From the NCBI RefSeq assembly GCF_017873965.1, contig NZ_JAGGKT010000001.1, forward strand, positions 620,001 to 684,000: DNA of 64,000 nt, given 5' to 3'. This stretch comes from Ammoniphilus resinae (lineage in GTDB: Bacteria; Bacillota; Bacilli; Aneurinibacillales; RAOX-1). This document shows, in pieces, positions 48,428-57,533 of this stretch; within the stretch, counting starts at the first letter, position 1; every line of letters starts with the position of its first letter. Made by a program: the position numbers and the translations under genes. A model generated the notes under the pieces. It had not been told where the DNA came from. It searched no databases and saw nothing but the letters and a program-made list of their open reading frames with translations.

Positions 48428-51265
48428 TTGCCCGCTCAAAAGGATGAATTAGGATATCTGGCACTCGTTCTCCATGCGCATCTTCCTTATGTTCGGCATC
48501 TTGAAAAAGATCTACTGGAAGAACGTTGGCTGTTTGAGGCCATCAATGAATCATACATCCCATTACTACAAACGTTTGAACAGCTATCATTAGAAGGTGT
48601 TGAATTCTGTTTAACGTTTTCCTTGTCCCCAACTCTTTTATCGATGCTAGATGATGAATTGATCCTAAAAAGATATGCAGATCATTTGGACAAGTTAATA
48701 GAATTAGCGGGGAAAGAAACAGCAAGAACGCGAAGGGACCCCAAAATGAATCGACTGGCGGTCATGTACTTCAAAAAATTCCTGAATATTCGAAGTTATA
48801 TGCAAGGAATAGGCTATAAACTGATTCCCCAGTTTAAGACGCTAGCCGAGCACGGATATCTGGAACTGATCACTACGGCAGCAACCCACGGTTATATGCC
48901 TGCCATGGAAACAGAAGAAGCGATACGTGCCCAATGGGATACAGGGCTTCAACTATTTGAACAGCATTTTAATGCAAAACCAAAGGGGGTATGGGTCCCT
49001 GAATGCGGCTATACACCTGGGGTGGATCGGATTCTAAGGGAATATGGAATTAGTTATTTCTTTTGTGATAGCCATGCAGTCATACCCGCCGGCGAAACTC
49101 CCAGGGGATTAAGTTATAGCCCTGTGACAACGAGATACGGTGTCAATGCCTTTGCCCGGGATCAGGAGGCAGCATCTCAAGTATGGAGCTCGAAGGTAGG
49201 TTATCCCGGAGATTATGACTATCGGGAATATTATCGTGATATCGGCTTTGATCTACCTTTATCCTACATTCAATCTTACATTCATCCCGCAGGAATTCGC
49301 GTCCATACGGGATTAAAATATTACCGAGTCACAGGTCCAACCGATCATAAGGAGACTTATGACATTAAGACTGCTATCGACAAGGCTGCCGTTCATGCAG
49401 GCCACTTCCTTGACAGATGCGGACAACGGATCGAGGAAGATGCAGGAATTCACAGGGCTAATAAGCCCCTGATCGTTGCTCCTTTTGACGCAGAATTGTT
49501 CGGACATTGGTGGTATGAGGGACCACAATTTATTGATTTTCTTTGCAGAAAAATCCATTTTGATTATCCGTCCATGAAACTGACGACCCCGTCCCAGTAT
49601 CTAGAGGAAAATAATAATCACCCAACTGCAGAGCTTCCACTTTCCAGTTGGGGACGGAATGGCTACAGCGAAGTATGGATTAATGAAGACAATGCATGGA
49701 TTTATCGTCATCTTCATAAGGCTGAGGAGAGAATGGCAGAATTAGCCAAAAAGTTTGATGCCCCTACAGCCTTGGAAGAAAGGGCGCTAAACATGGCAGC
49801 TAAACAATTATTGCTTGCGCAAAGCAGTGATTGGTCCTTTATTATGGACAACAAAACGATGACAGATTATGCCGTTCGGCGTTTTAAAGAACATGCGGGG
49901 ATCTTCCATCAACTCTACGAAAAGCTGATGAAAGAATGCCTTGAAGCAGAGTGGATCGATTCGTTGGAACTGAATTATCCGATATTTCCCACTATATCCT
50001 ATCGAGTCTATTTACCTGCCGATGAGCATACAGTAGCAGTAACTTTGGAACAGGATAACACCGGGTCAAAACGAAAAATTCTTATGTTGTCATGGGAATA
50101 TCCGCCTAGGGTAATCGGTGGACTATCCAGAGCTGTATATGATTTGTCAAGGGCTTTAGCAAGGCAAGGCGAGGAGGTTCATGTTTTCACGAGTCATGTG
50201 GAAGGATATCCAGCGTTTGAACAGATGGAAGGAGTCTATGTTCATCGGATCTCTTGTTACCGTGACATCGATCATGAGAATTTCATGGATTGGGTGTTCC
50301 AATTTAACCTTACTTTGCTTAATTATTATGACTCACTTGTTAAGCAGGGATTTCACGTGAATGTAGTCCACGCTCACGATTGGTTAGTTTCATTAGCGGC
50401 AAGAAGACTTAAGGAAAGATACCATCTTCCACTTATTGCAACGATTCATGCAACGGAATTCGGAAGAAATCAAGGGATTTTTACAGAGCTGCAAAAAAGA
50501 ATACATGCGGAAGAAGGTTTATTAACCAGAGAGGCAGGGCTTGTCATTTCCTGCAGCCATTACATGGCGAAGGAAATCAGTCGACTCTTTGAACTTCCAA
50601 GGGAAAAGGTATGGGTCATTCCAAATGGTGTCGATCCGCAAAAGGTGAAACAGCCGACACCATGGTTTGATCGTTCACAATATGCGCTGACGAATGAAAA
50701 GATCATTCTTTTCGTAGGAAGGTTAGTTCCAGAAAAAGGTGCACAACTTCTTTTGGAGGCATTTCCTGAAGTTTTGGCTTTCCATCCTGAAGCAAAATTA
50801 ATCATTGCTGGAAAGGGGCCAATGGATACAATCCTACAAAAGTTGGCAAATGAATTAGGCCTAGGACAAAAGGTTTTATTTACAGGTTTTATTGAAGATC
50901 AAACGCGAAATGGTCTTCTACAGCATGCGACTTTAGCTGCATATCCAAGTTTATATGAGCCTTTTGGCATAGTTGCATTAGAGGCGATGGCCGCACAAAC
51001 CCCTGTGATCGTTTCTGATACGGGAGGTCTTGGAGAAATTGTTCAACATGGAGAGAATGGTTTAAGCATTTATAGCGGGAATGTTTCTTCCCTTAGGGAT
51101 CAATTGATATATGCACTAAACCATCCAGAACATTTAGACTCGATGGTCCAAAGGGCATCGGAAATGATTGCTACCCAATATAATTGGCAAGATTTGGCCT
51201 CAATTACCAGGGCTGCCTATGATTCTTTAACGATGAATCTGCCGTTCACCAAGGAAACGATCTAA
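48428..51265 (+). CDS. GH57 alpha-glucan branching enzyme fused to GT4 glucan synthase
   Basis: A 945-residue bifunctional enzyme. The N-terminal half (about 1-530) is GH57/DUF1957 branching enzyme: HAHLPYVRH, ATHGYMPAMET, the nucleophile Glu in GVWVPECGY (about 192), the acid Asp in APFDAELFGHWWYEG (about 354), and WGRNGYSEVWINEDNAWIYRHLH. The C-terminal half (about 548-945) is a GT4 glycosyltransferase: ILMLSWEYPPRVIGGLSRAV, HAHDWL, LFVGRLVPEKGAQLLLEA, and the donor-site EPFGIVALEAMAAQTPVIVSDTGGLGEIV. All motifs look intact. It should both elongate and branch an alpha-1,4-glucan in the cytosol from an NDP-glucose donor. TTG 48428 is placed after GTGAGGT; TTG 48419 and GTG 48413 are possible. 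Confidence 0.85.
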   Translation: MPAQKDELGYLALVLHAHLPYVRHLEKDLLEERWLFEAINESYIPLLQTFEQLSLEGVEFCLTFSLSPTLLSMLDDELILKRYADHLDKLIELAGKETARTRRDPKMNRLAVMYFKKFLNIRSYMQGIGYKLIPQFKTLAEHGYLELITTAATHGYMPAMETEEAIRAQWDTGLQLFEQHFNAKPKGVWVPECGYTPGVDRILREYGISYFFCDSHAVIPAGETPRGLSYSPVTTRYGVNAFARDQEAASQVWSSKVGYPGDYDYREYYRDIGFDLPLSYIQSYIHPAGIRVHTGLKYYRVTGPTDHKETYDIKTAIDKAAVHAGHFLDRCGQRIEEDAGIHRANKPLIVAPFDAELFGHWWYEGPQFIDFLCRKIHFDYPSMKLTTPSQYLEENNNHPTAELPLSSWGRNGYSEVWINEDNAWIYRHLHKAEERMAELAKKFDAPTALEERALNMAAKQLLLAQSSDWSFIMDNKTMTDYAVRRFKEHAGIFHQLYEKLMKECLEAEWIDSLELNYPIFPTISYRVYLPADEHTVAVTLEQDNTGSKRKILMLSWEYPPRVIGGLSRAVYDLSRALARQGEEVHVFTSHVEGYPAFEQMEGVYVHRISCYRDIDHENFMDWVFQFNLTLLNYYDSLVKQGFHVNVVHAHDWLVSLAARRLKERYHLPLIATIHATEFGRNQGIFTELQKRIHAEEGLLTREAGLVISCSHYMAKEISRLFELPREKVWVIPNGVDPQKVKQPTPWFDRSQYALTNEKIILFVGRLVPEKGAQLLLEAFPEVLAFHPEAKLIIAGKGPMDTILQKLANELGLGQKVLFTGFIEDQTRNGLLQHATLAAYPSLYEPFGIVALEAMAAQTPVIVSDTGGLGEIVQHGENGLSIYSGNVSSLRDQLIYALNHPEHLDSMVQRASEMIATQYNWQDLASITRAAYDSLTMNLPFTKETI

Positions 51266-51279
51266 GGGGGAAAAGTCGG

Positions 51280-53700
51280 ATGAAAGCAGTAATTATGGCA
51301 GGTGGAAAAGGAACAAGACTGCGTCCTTTAACATCTAATTTACCCAAACCCATGGTGCCGTTGCTCGGGCGCCCATGTATGGAATATATCATTGATTTAT
51401 TGAAGAAACATGGGATTACCGAAATCGCTGTAACTTTACAATATTTGCCCAAGGCTATTAAAAACTATTTTGGGGATGGGTCAGAATTTGGGGTGAATAT
51501 CGTATATTTCGATGAAACGACCCCTCTTGGCACAGCTGGAAGTGTAAAAAACTGTGAGGAATTCTTGGATGAACGGTTTATCGTGATAAGCGGAGATGCC
51601 TTGACCGATTTTAATCTGCAAAGGGCCATGGACTTTCATGAAATAAGTAAAGCTTCTTCAACCATTGTTTTACACCAGGTGGAGAACCCCTTGGAATATG
51701 GGGTCGTCATGACAGATGAGAATGGGAGAATTGTCCGCTTTTTAGAAAAGCCTACATGGAGCGAGGTTTTTAGTGATACGGTGAACACGGGAATCTACAT
51801 TCTAGAGCCTTCTGTTCTAACCAAGTTTGAAAGAAATGTTGAGTTTGATTTTAGCAAAGATCTCTTCCCTATGCTGCTTTCGGAAGGAAGCAAAATGGCG
51901 GGGTATATTGCTGAAGGCTATTGGTCCGATATCGGCAGTTTGGAAGTTTATCGGCAGACCCAATTTGATATGCTGGATGGAAAGGTAGAGATTGATATCA
52001 AGGCCCATCAGCTCACTCCCGGTCTCTTTGTAGAAGAAGATGTAAAGATTGAGGATCTTAGTTCGATTCAACCCCCTACTTTTATTGGTCGTGGAACGTA
52101 TGTAGAAAAGGGTTCACAATTGGGTGGTTATACGATTTTAGGCAGACATAATATGGTGAAAGAAGGTGCCATTCTATGTCGCTCCATTTTCTGGGATCAT
52201 AATTATCTTGGACTGAAATCCGAGTTCAATGGGGTAACTGTATGCCGGAGGTCTTTCATCGAGGAAGGTTCTCAGCTTTTCGAAGGGGTCATTATGGGGG
52301 ATGATTGTCGGATTGGAGCTAATTCGCATATTAAACCGGGGGTTAAAATTTGGCCTGATAAGGACGTTGACGCCAATTCAACGGTCCATACTTCCCTTAT
52401 TTGGGGTGCCCGCGCTGCCAAGAGTTTGTTTGGAGCACACAGTATTAAGGGAATTCCCAATATTGATATTACCCCTGACTTTGCTACACGTCTTGCTTCA
52501 GCAATGGCTACCGTTTTTAAAACGGGAGGAACGGTAGGTTTAAGTGCTTGCTCACACCCTTTTTCCCAGTTAATCAAACTGGCCATGATGACGGGGTTGC
52601 AGGCATCAGGCGTTCATACGATTGATTTTGGAACAACAATTTCCGCAGCAACGCGTTTTGGAGTTCGTGTCAATCAGGCGGATGGGGGCATTCATATATC
52701 CACTGATGAAGGAAAAGATGGCTTTGCGACCATTGAGGTTTTGGATCATCTGGGAATTCCTATTAGTAAATCGGTGGAAAGAAAGATTGAAAATTCATAC
52801 TGGCAAGAGGACTTTGTACGTGAAACTGTGAATAAACTGGGCAATAATCGCTTTAACCCAACGGTTGCCGAAGATTATATTGCTGCACTAAAACGGGAAA
52901 TCATTGTCGATAAGGTATCGTCCAGTAGGTTCACACTTGTTTTGGATTATAATTCAATGGTTTTGGGGACCACGGCCATGTCGCTTCTTTCTAGCTTGGG
53001 TTGCAAGATTATTCAAATTAGATCAACGGATCAAGGAGATTTTTCGGAATTGATCGAAACTGTTAAGAAAAATCGAGCAGACCTTGGGATCAGACTAGAT
53101 AAAGATGCTAGAAATTACACATTTGTCACTGATGAAGGAAAAGTAATCAGCAATGACCTAACTATTGCTTTACATTTGCTTATTCATAGCCGATCATCTA
53201 AAACGGTTCCCTTTCAGTTAGGGATTCCTGTCAGTGCACCAAAGGAAATTGAGTTTTTAGCACAAAAATTAAGTACAAAAGTGATTCGCACAAAAGAAAG
53301 TCCGAGGGAAATGATGGAAGTGGCAAGAGAGCAGAAATTCCAGCCTCTATTTGATGGATTGTACAGTATGGTCAAGGTAATTGGTTTTCTAGCAGAAAAC
53401 GGTCTAGTTTTATCACAAACCCTTCGAGGGCTGCCCTCTTTCCACATGGCTAGGCAGGCTGTCTTTTGTGACTGGAAAAACAAGGGCAAAGTTATGCGAA
53501 TGATGATGGAAGAAACAAAAGGAAAACAAGTGGAATTGCTGGATGGAATCAAGGTGTATGATCAGGATGGTTGGGTTTTAATTATGCCAGATATCGAATT
53601 GCCACATTTTCGTGTGATTACACAAGGTGCTTCAAAAGAAATTGCATCCTTGTTGGCGCAAAATTATGTGGAGAAGATTCAAAAATACCAAATGGTTTAG
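51280..53700 (+). CDS. Sugar-1-phosphate nucleotidyltransferase fused to degenerate phosphomannomutase
   Basis: An 806-residue fusion. The N-terminal nucleotidyltransferase (about 1-235) is complete: MAGGKGTRLRPLT, PKPMVPLLGRP, TPLGTAGSVK, SGDALTDFNL, FLEKPTW and GYWSDIGS, followed by left-handed beta-helix hexapeptides (about 260-375). It probably makes the NDP-glucose donor for the fused synthase upstream. The C-terminal half has the phosphomannomutase/phosphoglucomutase fold but lacks its chemistry: the phosphoserine loop reads GGIHISTDEGKDG (about 469-481) instead of TASHNP, and the metal loop reads LDKDAR instead of DGDADR. It is therefore probably a binding or regulatory domain. ATG 51280 lies 14 bases after the previous stop, with AAGGGGG. 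Confidence 0.85.
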   Translation: MKAVIMAGGKGTRLRPLTSNLPKPMVPLLGRPCMEYIIDLLKKHGITEIAVTLQYLPKAIKNYFGDGSEFGVNIVYFDETTPLGTAGSVKNCEEFLDERFIVISGDALTDFNLQRAMDFHEISKASSTIVLHQVENPLEYGVVMTDENGRIVRFLEKPTWSEVFSDTVNTGIYILEPSVLTKFERNVEFDFSKDLFPMLLSEGSKMAGYIAEGYWSDIGSLEVYRQTQFDMLDGKVEIDIKAHQLTPGLFVEEDVKIEDLSSIQPPTFIGRGTYVEKGSQLGGYTILGRHNMVKEGAILCRSIFWDHNYLGLKSEFNGVTVCRRSFIEEGSQLFEGVIMGDDCRIGANSHIKPGVKIWPDKDVDANSTVHTSLIWGARAAKSLFGAHSIKGIPNIDITPDFATRLASAMATVFKTGGTVGLSACSHPFSQLIKLAMMTGLQASGVHTIDFGTTISAATRFGVRVNQADGGIHISTDEGKDGFATIEVLDHLGIPISKSVERKIENSYWQEDFVRETVNKLGNNRFNPTVAEDYIAALKREIIVDKVSSSRFTLVLDYNSMVLGTTAMSLLSSLGCKIIQIRSTDQGDFSELIETVKKNRADLGIRLDKDARNYTFVTDEGKVISNDLTIALHLLIHSRSSKTVPFQLGIPVSAPKEIEFLAQKLSTKVIRTKESPREMMEVAREQKFQPLFDGLYSMVKVIGFLAENGLVLSQTLRGLPSFHMARQAVFCDWKNKGKVMRMMMEETKGKQVELLDGIKVYDQDGWVLIMPDIELPHFRVITQGASKEIASLLAQNYVEKIQKYQMV

Positions 53701-53711
53701 GATGTGAGAGA

Positions 53712-55682
53712 ATGCCCCGACCGCTGGTCATAGGAAATGGAAAGCTTCTAATTAACTTTGACCAATCTCTAAACATGAGAGATCTCTACTATCCCTTTGT
53801 TGGTCAACGAAACCACATAGGTGGGTACTTTTCTCGGCTTGGCGTGTGGGTGGATGGCAAGTTCAGCTGGTGCCATGAATCCGGTTGGGACATTCGATTA
53901 GGTTATTTTCCAGAAAGTCTGGTCACGGATATTCAATTGGAACATCAGGGATTGCAATTGCGGCTTAGAATCAACGATGCTGTACACCAGAGAGAGACGA
54001 TCTACCTTAAAAAGGTGAATGTAGAAAATCTGAGCGAAAAGCCAAGGGAAATTCGTGTCTTTTTTAATCATGACTTCAGCATCAATGAAACCGAAGTAGG
54101 AGATACCGCTGTTTTTGAGCCGATCACCCGATCTGTCTATCACTATAAACAAAACGTTTATCTTTTAATGAATGGAAAAACGGAACAAGAAGGGATTTTC
54201 GAGTATAGCACGGGGGTTAAACGGTTTAATCATGCTGAAGGAACTTGGCGGGACGCGGAGGATGGAAATTTGTCCGGCAATCCCATCGCACAAGGTTCAG
54301 TCGATAGTACAATTAGTTTCCGGCTGCACATCGATGGGAAAAAGGGGAAAAGAATTTGGTATTGGATCGCAGTAGGAACCAAATTAAGTGAAGTGAAGAA
54401 ACTGCATCACTACGTCTTAGAAGGCGAGCCAGAACTGCTGTTAGGACGTGTGAAGGTATACTGGCAAAGATGGGTTAACAAGTCTAATTTGGATTTTAAA
54501 AATTTGCCAGAGAACATTATTCACTTATATAAAAAGAGCTTATTAATTGTTCGTACGCAAACTGATCAGCACGGGGCCATCCTTGCAGCCAATGACTCCG
54601 ATATTCTCCAGTATAACAGGGACCATTATAGTTACATGTGGCCCCGCGATGGGGCGCTGGTCGCTTACGCAATGACAAAGGCTGGATACGAGGGGATGGT
54701 CAGTCCATTCTTTGAATTTTGTGCAAAGGTGCTTTCCGAAGATGGCTATTTGTCCCATAAATACAATCCTGACGGCTCGGTTGGATCAAGCTGGCATCCG
54801 TTCATACAAAATGGTAAGCCTCAATTGCCGATACAGGAGGACGAAACGGCTCTTGTATTATTTGCCCTGTGGGAACATTACAGTCAGCACAAACATATTG
54901 AGTTTTCACAAAATCTGTATGAGACACTAATCCGACCAGCGGCCAAATTCCTTATAACCTATGTAGAAGAAACAGTGGACCTGCCCAAGGCCAGTTACGA
55001 TCTCTGGGAAGAAAGAAGAGGGATTTTCACCTTTACAGCCTGCACTGTCTATGGCGGACTTATGGCCGCAGCGAACTTTGCCAGATTGTTTGGTGATGAT
55101 CGTAGATGCCGAAGGTATGAGGATACTGCAAAGCGGATTAAACAGGGGATTGAGACTCACTTATATGACGAAGAAATCGGTCGATTCATTCGCGGGATCT
55201 ACCTTGATGAGGATGGTTCGATTACGAAAGATCTAACGATAGAGAGCAGCTTATACGGGTTATTTGCTTTTCATGTTTTTGATCCATCGGATGAACGGGT
55301 GGTTCGAACGATGGAGGCTGTAGAAACTGGATTGGCAGTTAGGACCGATGTTGGGGGCATCAGTCGTTACCAAAACGATTACTATTTTCAAAAATCACAG
55401 GATATCTCCAATGTTCCTGGCAACCCTTGGGTTATCTGCACTCTGTGGGTGGCCGAATGGAAAATTGCAAAGGCAAAAACGTTGGAAGAATTGAAGGAAA
55501 CGATTAAAACTCTAGAGTGGGTGGAACGATTGACCCTGGAAAGTGGCGTCTTGCCAGAACAATTCGACCCTTATACGGGCAAGCCGCTCTCCGTCGCCCC
55601 GTTGACCTGGTCCCACTCGACCTTTGTCTTAACGGTCTTAAAGTATATAGAGAAATATAATCAATTAACCGCCCGTAACTAA
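53712..55682 (+). CDS. GH15 glucoamylase-like glycoside hydrolase
   Basis: Cytosolic (no signal peptide) exo-acting alpha-glucosidase of GH15, releasing glucose from non-reducing ends of alpha-glucan or related substrates. The N-terminal beta-sandwich domain (about 1-270) begins RPLVIGNGKLLINFDQ; the (alpha/alpha)6 catalytic domain has YMWPRDGALVAYAMTKAGY (about 307-325), YDLWEERRGIFTFT with the general acid Glu, and a late GVLPEQFDPYTGKP with the base Glu, then PLTWSHSTFVL. At 656 residues it is a normal prokaryotic GH15. ATG 53712 is used after GGATGTGAG; an earlier in-frame region overlaps the upstream gene. It supplies the degradative arm of the glucan operon; trehalose hydrolysis is an alternative known in GH15. 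Confidence 0.85.
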   Translation: MPRPLVIGNGKLLINFDQSLNMRDLYYPFVGQRNHIGGYFSRLGVWVDGKFSWCHESGWDIRLGYFPESLVTDIQLEHQGLQLRLRINDAVHQRETIYLKKVNVENLSEKPREIRVFFNHDFSINETEVGDTAVFEPITRSVYHYKQNVYLLMNGKTEQEGIFEYSTGVKRFNHAEGTWRDAEDGNLSGNPIAQGSVDSTISFRLHIDGKKGKRIWYWIAVGTKLSEVKKLHHYVLEGEPELLLGRVKVYWQRWVNKSNLDFKNLPENIIHLYKKSLLIVRTQTDQHGAILAANDSDILQYNRDHYSYMWPRDGALVAYAMTKAGYEGMVSPFFEFCAKVLSEDGYLSHKYNPDGSVGSSWHPFIQNGKPQLPIQEDETALVLFALWEHYSQHKHIEFSQNLYETLIRPAAKFLITYVEETVDLPKASYDLWEERRGIFTFTACTVYGGLMAAANFARLFGDDRRCRRYEDTAKRIKQGIETHLYDEEIGRFIRGIYLDEDGSITKDLTIESSLYGLFAFHVFDPSDERVVRTMEAVETGLAVRTDVGGISRYQNDYYFQKSQDISNVPGNPWVICTLWVAEWKIAKAKTLEELKETIKTLEWVERLTLESGVLPEQFDPYTGKPLSVAPLTWSHSTFVLTVLKYIEKYNQLTARN

Positions 55683-55686
55683 AGAG

Positions 55687-55732
55687 ACCCCCTGCTGCCT
55701 ACCTTCAATGAATGGAGTAGGAAAGTGGGGGT
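55687..55732 (+). terminator. Terminator of the glucan operon
   Basis: ACCCCC (55687-55692) pairs with GGGGGT (55727-55732) with an inner CTAC/GTAG helix; the T tract (ATTTCTGTTT) is moderate. Confidence 0.65.
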
Positions 55733-55740
55733 ATTTCTGT

Positions 55741-55879
55741 TTATCCGGCATTAACGGGCAGTAAGACCCCCATTTCCAAACTCTTCGAAATGAAATAGGA
55801 TAAGTGGGGTAGCTGCCCGTAAATGCCGATAAGTGCAACTAACCATCAGAGGGGGATTACAGAAAATCCCTTTCTGACC
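55741..55879 (-). repeat. R2 two-hairpin repeat, copy B (inverted)
   Basis: Hairpin 2 arm TTATCCGGCATT...ACGGGCAG (55741-55761) with CTGCCCGT...AATGCCGATAA (55813-55832), then GTGCAACTAA and hairpin 1 (CCATCAGAGGGGGATT from 55843 with AATCCCTTTCTGA to 55877). It is the reverse complement of copy A at 17082-17222. At the GACATT/GGCATT position both arms have changed together. With the next two entries it fills the long gap before lspA; no gene is visible in 55683-56075. Confidence 0.8.
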
Positions 55880-55935
55880 GCTTAGGAAAGTTTAAGTTCG
55901 CTAAAGTGTTAAAGTGAACGAAACTTTTCTAACGG
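55878..55935. other. Long stem-loop between R2 copy B and R3 copy 2
   Basis: CCG, TTAG and AAAGTTT (55878-55893) pair with AAACTTT, CTAA and CGG (55921-55935), with an inner GTTCGC/GTGAAC helix. There is no T-run. It abuts elements on both sides. Confidence 0.6.
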
Positions 55936-56002
55936 CATGAGAAGCTTCCTCTAAAGAGGGATACCTCTTCTTCGAATGGGCTTCAATAGAAGCTTTTCTT
56001 AT
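55930..56002 (+). repeat. R3 structured repeat, copy 2 (uninterrupted)
   Basis: TAACGGCATGA (55930-55940) continues directly into GAAGCTTCCTCTA, an inner hairpin AGAGG-GATA-CCTCT, TCTTCGAATGG and TAGAAGCTTTTCTTAT. Relative to copy 1 (7832-7978) the inner hairpin shows a paired change, T-A to G-C. It lies 74 bases before lspA. Confidence 0.75.
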
Positions 56003-56075
56003 GGAAGTTTTCTTTATCAGTGGGCTATGCTACAATTCAATTATTCGATTTTCTAGGAAAAAAGTGGAGGGACTT

Positions 56076-56531
56076 ATGTTTTATTATTTTATTGCATTAC
56101 TTGTTTTCGCCTTGGACCAATTAACAAAATGGCTTGTTGTTAAATATATGGAACTAGGGCAGTCTATACCCATAATTGAAGGTGTTTTTCATTTTACCTC
56201 CCATCGAAACCGTGGGGCTGCATTTGGGATTCTACAGAATCAAAGATGGTTTTTTATCCTAATTACTGTTGCGGTTGTTGCAGGGATTATCTTTTACATG
56301 CGCAAGGTAGGAAAGAACAAACCTTTGGTTTCATTCTCTTTAGCCCTTATCTTAGGTGGGGCGATTGGCAATTTTATCGATCGCCTATTAATGGGAGAAG
56401 TCGTGGATTTTTTAGATTTCACCTTGATTCACTATCCAATTTTTAATGTAGCAGACTCTGCGATTGTAGTCGGTGTTGGATTATATATCTTTGACACACT
56501 GAAAGAAATGATGGCAGAGAGAAAGGGGTAA
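56076..56531 (+). CDS. lspA: Prolipoprotein signal peptidase (signal peptidase II)
   Basis: Polytopic aspartic protease that removes signal peptides from lipidated prolipoproteins, such as the YlaJ-type lipoprotein in this window. Four helices; conserved [25 protein letters not shown], the catalytic Asp residues in [21 protein letters not shown] and [12 protein letters not shown]. 151 residues, full length. ATG 56076 follows GTGGAGGGA; the longer reading from 56001 has no SD. rluD begins one base after its stop, so the pair is an operon as in Bacillus. Confidence 0.95.
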   Translation: MFYYFIALLVFALDQLTKWLVVKYMELGQSIPIIEGVFHFTSHRNRGAAFGILQNQRWFFILITVAVVAGIIFYMRKVGKNKPLVSFSLALILGGAIGNFIDRLLMGEVVDFLDFTLIHYPIFNVADSAIVVGVGLYIFDTLKEMMAERKG

Positions 56532-56532
56532 T

Positions 56533-57468
56533 ATGTCCGCTTTTGAGCTTTTCGACTGGGTCATTGAACCCGAACTAGAAGGTGAACGGATTGACAAGTT
56601 TCTGGCTGAGGCAAGCGCCGATTGGTCGCGGTCACAGGTGCAAAAATGGATTAAGGACGGTCATGTAGAGGCCAACGGTCAAATTGTGAAGGGGAATTAT
56701 CGCCTGACAGCAGATGATGAGATCAGTCTTAAAATTCCCCCTCCAAAGGAATTAAATGTCTCCCCTGAACCCATGGATTTGGATATTGCTTATGAAGACG
56801 GAGATGTCATTGTAATCAATAAACCGAGGGGCTTGGTTGTTCATCCGGGAGCCGGGCATTATACGGCAACACTTGTGAATGGACTTCTCTATCATTGTAA
56901 AGATTCTCTTTCTGGAATTAATGGGGTTATGCGTCCAGGGATTGTCCATCGGATTGACAAAGACACGTCTGGACTAATTATGGCCGCCAAAAATGACAAA
57001 GCCCACCTTTCATTAGCTGAACAGTTGAAGAATCATTCCGTTACACGCAAATACATGGCTTTGGTCCATGGGGTTATTTCCCATCAAACGGGAACGATTG
57101 AAGCGGCAATTGGTCGTGACCCAAAGAATCGACAGCAAATGGCGATCGTTCCCGCAACGGGAAAGCATGCAGTCACACACTTTGTTGTCGTGGAACGATT
57201 TGCTGAATATTCCTTGGTGGAATTAAAGCTGGAGACAGGGAGAACCCATCAAATAAGGGTGCATATGAAGTACATCGGTCATCCGTTAGTAGGGGATCCT
57301 AAATATGGACCAACCAAGCCCAAGGGACCGGCTCATCTTGATGGACAGGCACTTCATGCTGCTGTGCTGGGATTCTCGCATCCTAGCACTGGGGAATACA
57401 TGGAATTCTCCGCACCCCTGCCAAACGATATGGAGCAAGTTGTTCAACAATTGCGTCATATCTTGTGA
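56533..57468 (+). CDS. rluD: 23S rRNA pseudouridine synthase, RluD type
   Basis: RNA modification enzyme of the RluA/RluD family (YlyB position). N-terminal S4 domain (about 15-75: ERIDKFLAEASADWSRSQVQKWIKDGHVEANGQIVK), then the catalytic core with VINKPRGLVVHPG, HRIDKDTSGLIMAAK carrying the catalytic Asp, KYMALVHG, and LETGRTHQIRVHMKYIGHPLVGDPKYG. At 311 residues it is full length. ATG 56533 after AAAGGGG. In Bacillus subtilis pyrR follows this gene; here carA does, after a PyrR-type attenuator. Confidence 0.94.
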   Translation: MSAFELFDWVIEPELEGERIDKFLAEASADWSRSQVQKWIKDGHVEANGQIVKGNYRLTADDEISLKIPPPKELNVSPEPMDLDIAYEDGDVIVINKPRGLVVHPGAGHYTATLVNGLLYHCKDSLSGINGVMRPGIVHRIDKDTSGLIMAAKNDKAHLSLAEQLKNHSVTRKYMALVHGVISHQTGTIEAAIGRDPKNRQQMAIVPATGKHAVTHFVVVERFAEYSLVELKLETGRTHQIRVHMKYIGHPLVGDPKYGPTKPKGPAHLDGQALHAAVLGFSHPSTGEYMEFSAPLPNDMEQVVQQLRHIL

Positions 57469-57471
57469 GCA

Positions 57472-57500
57472 TTGACAGATAGGTAGATTCATGTCATACT
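57472..57500 (+). promoter_or_regulatory. Sigma-A type promoter of the pyr operon
   Basis: TTGACA (57472-57477) starts four bases after the rluD stop; CATACT (57495-57500) follows after a 17-bp spacer. Confidence 0.75.
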
Positions 57501-57533
57501 TTGGATAATTTCATAAGTAAAACCTTTAAATTC

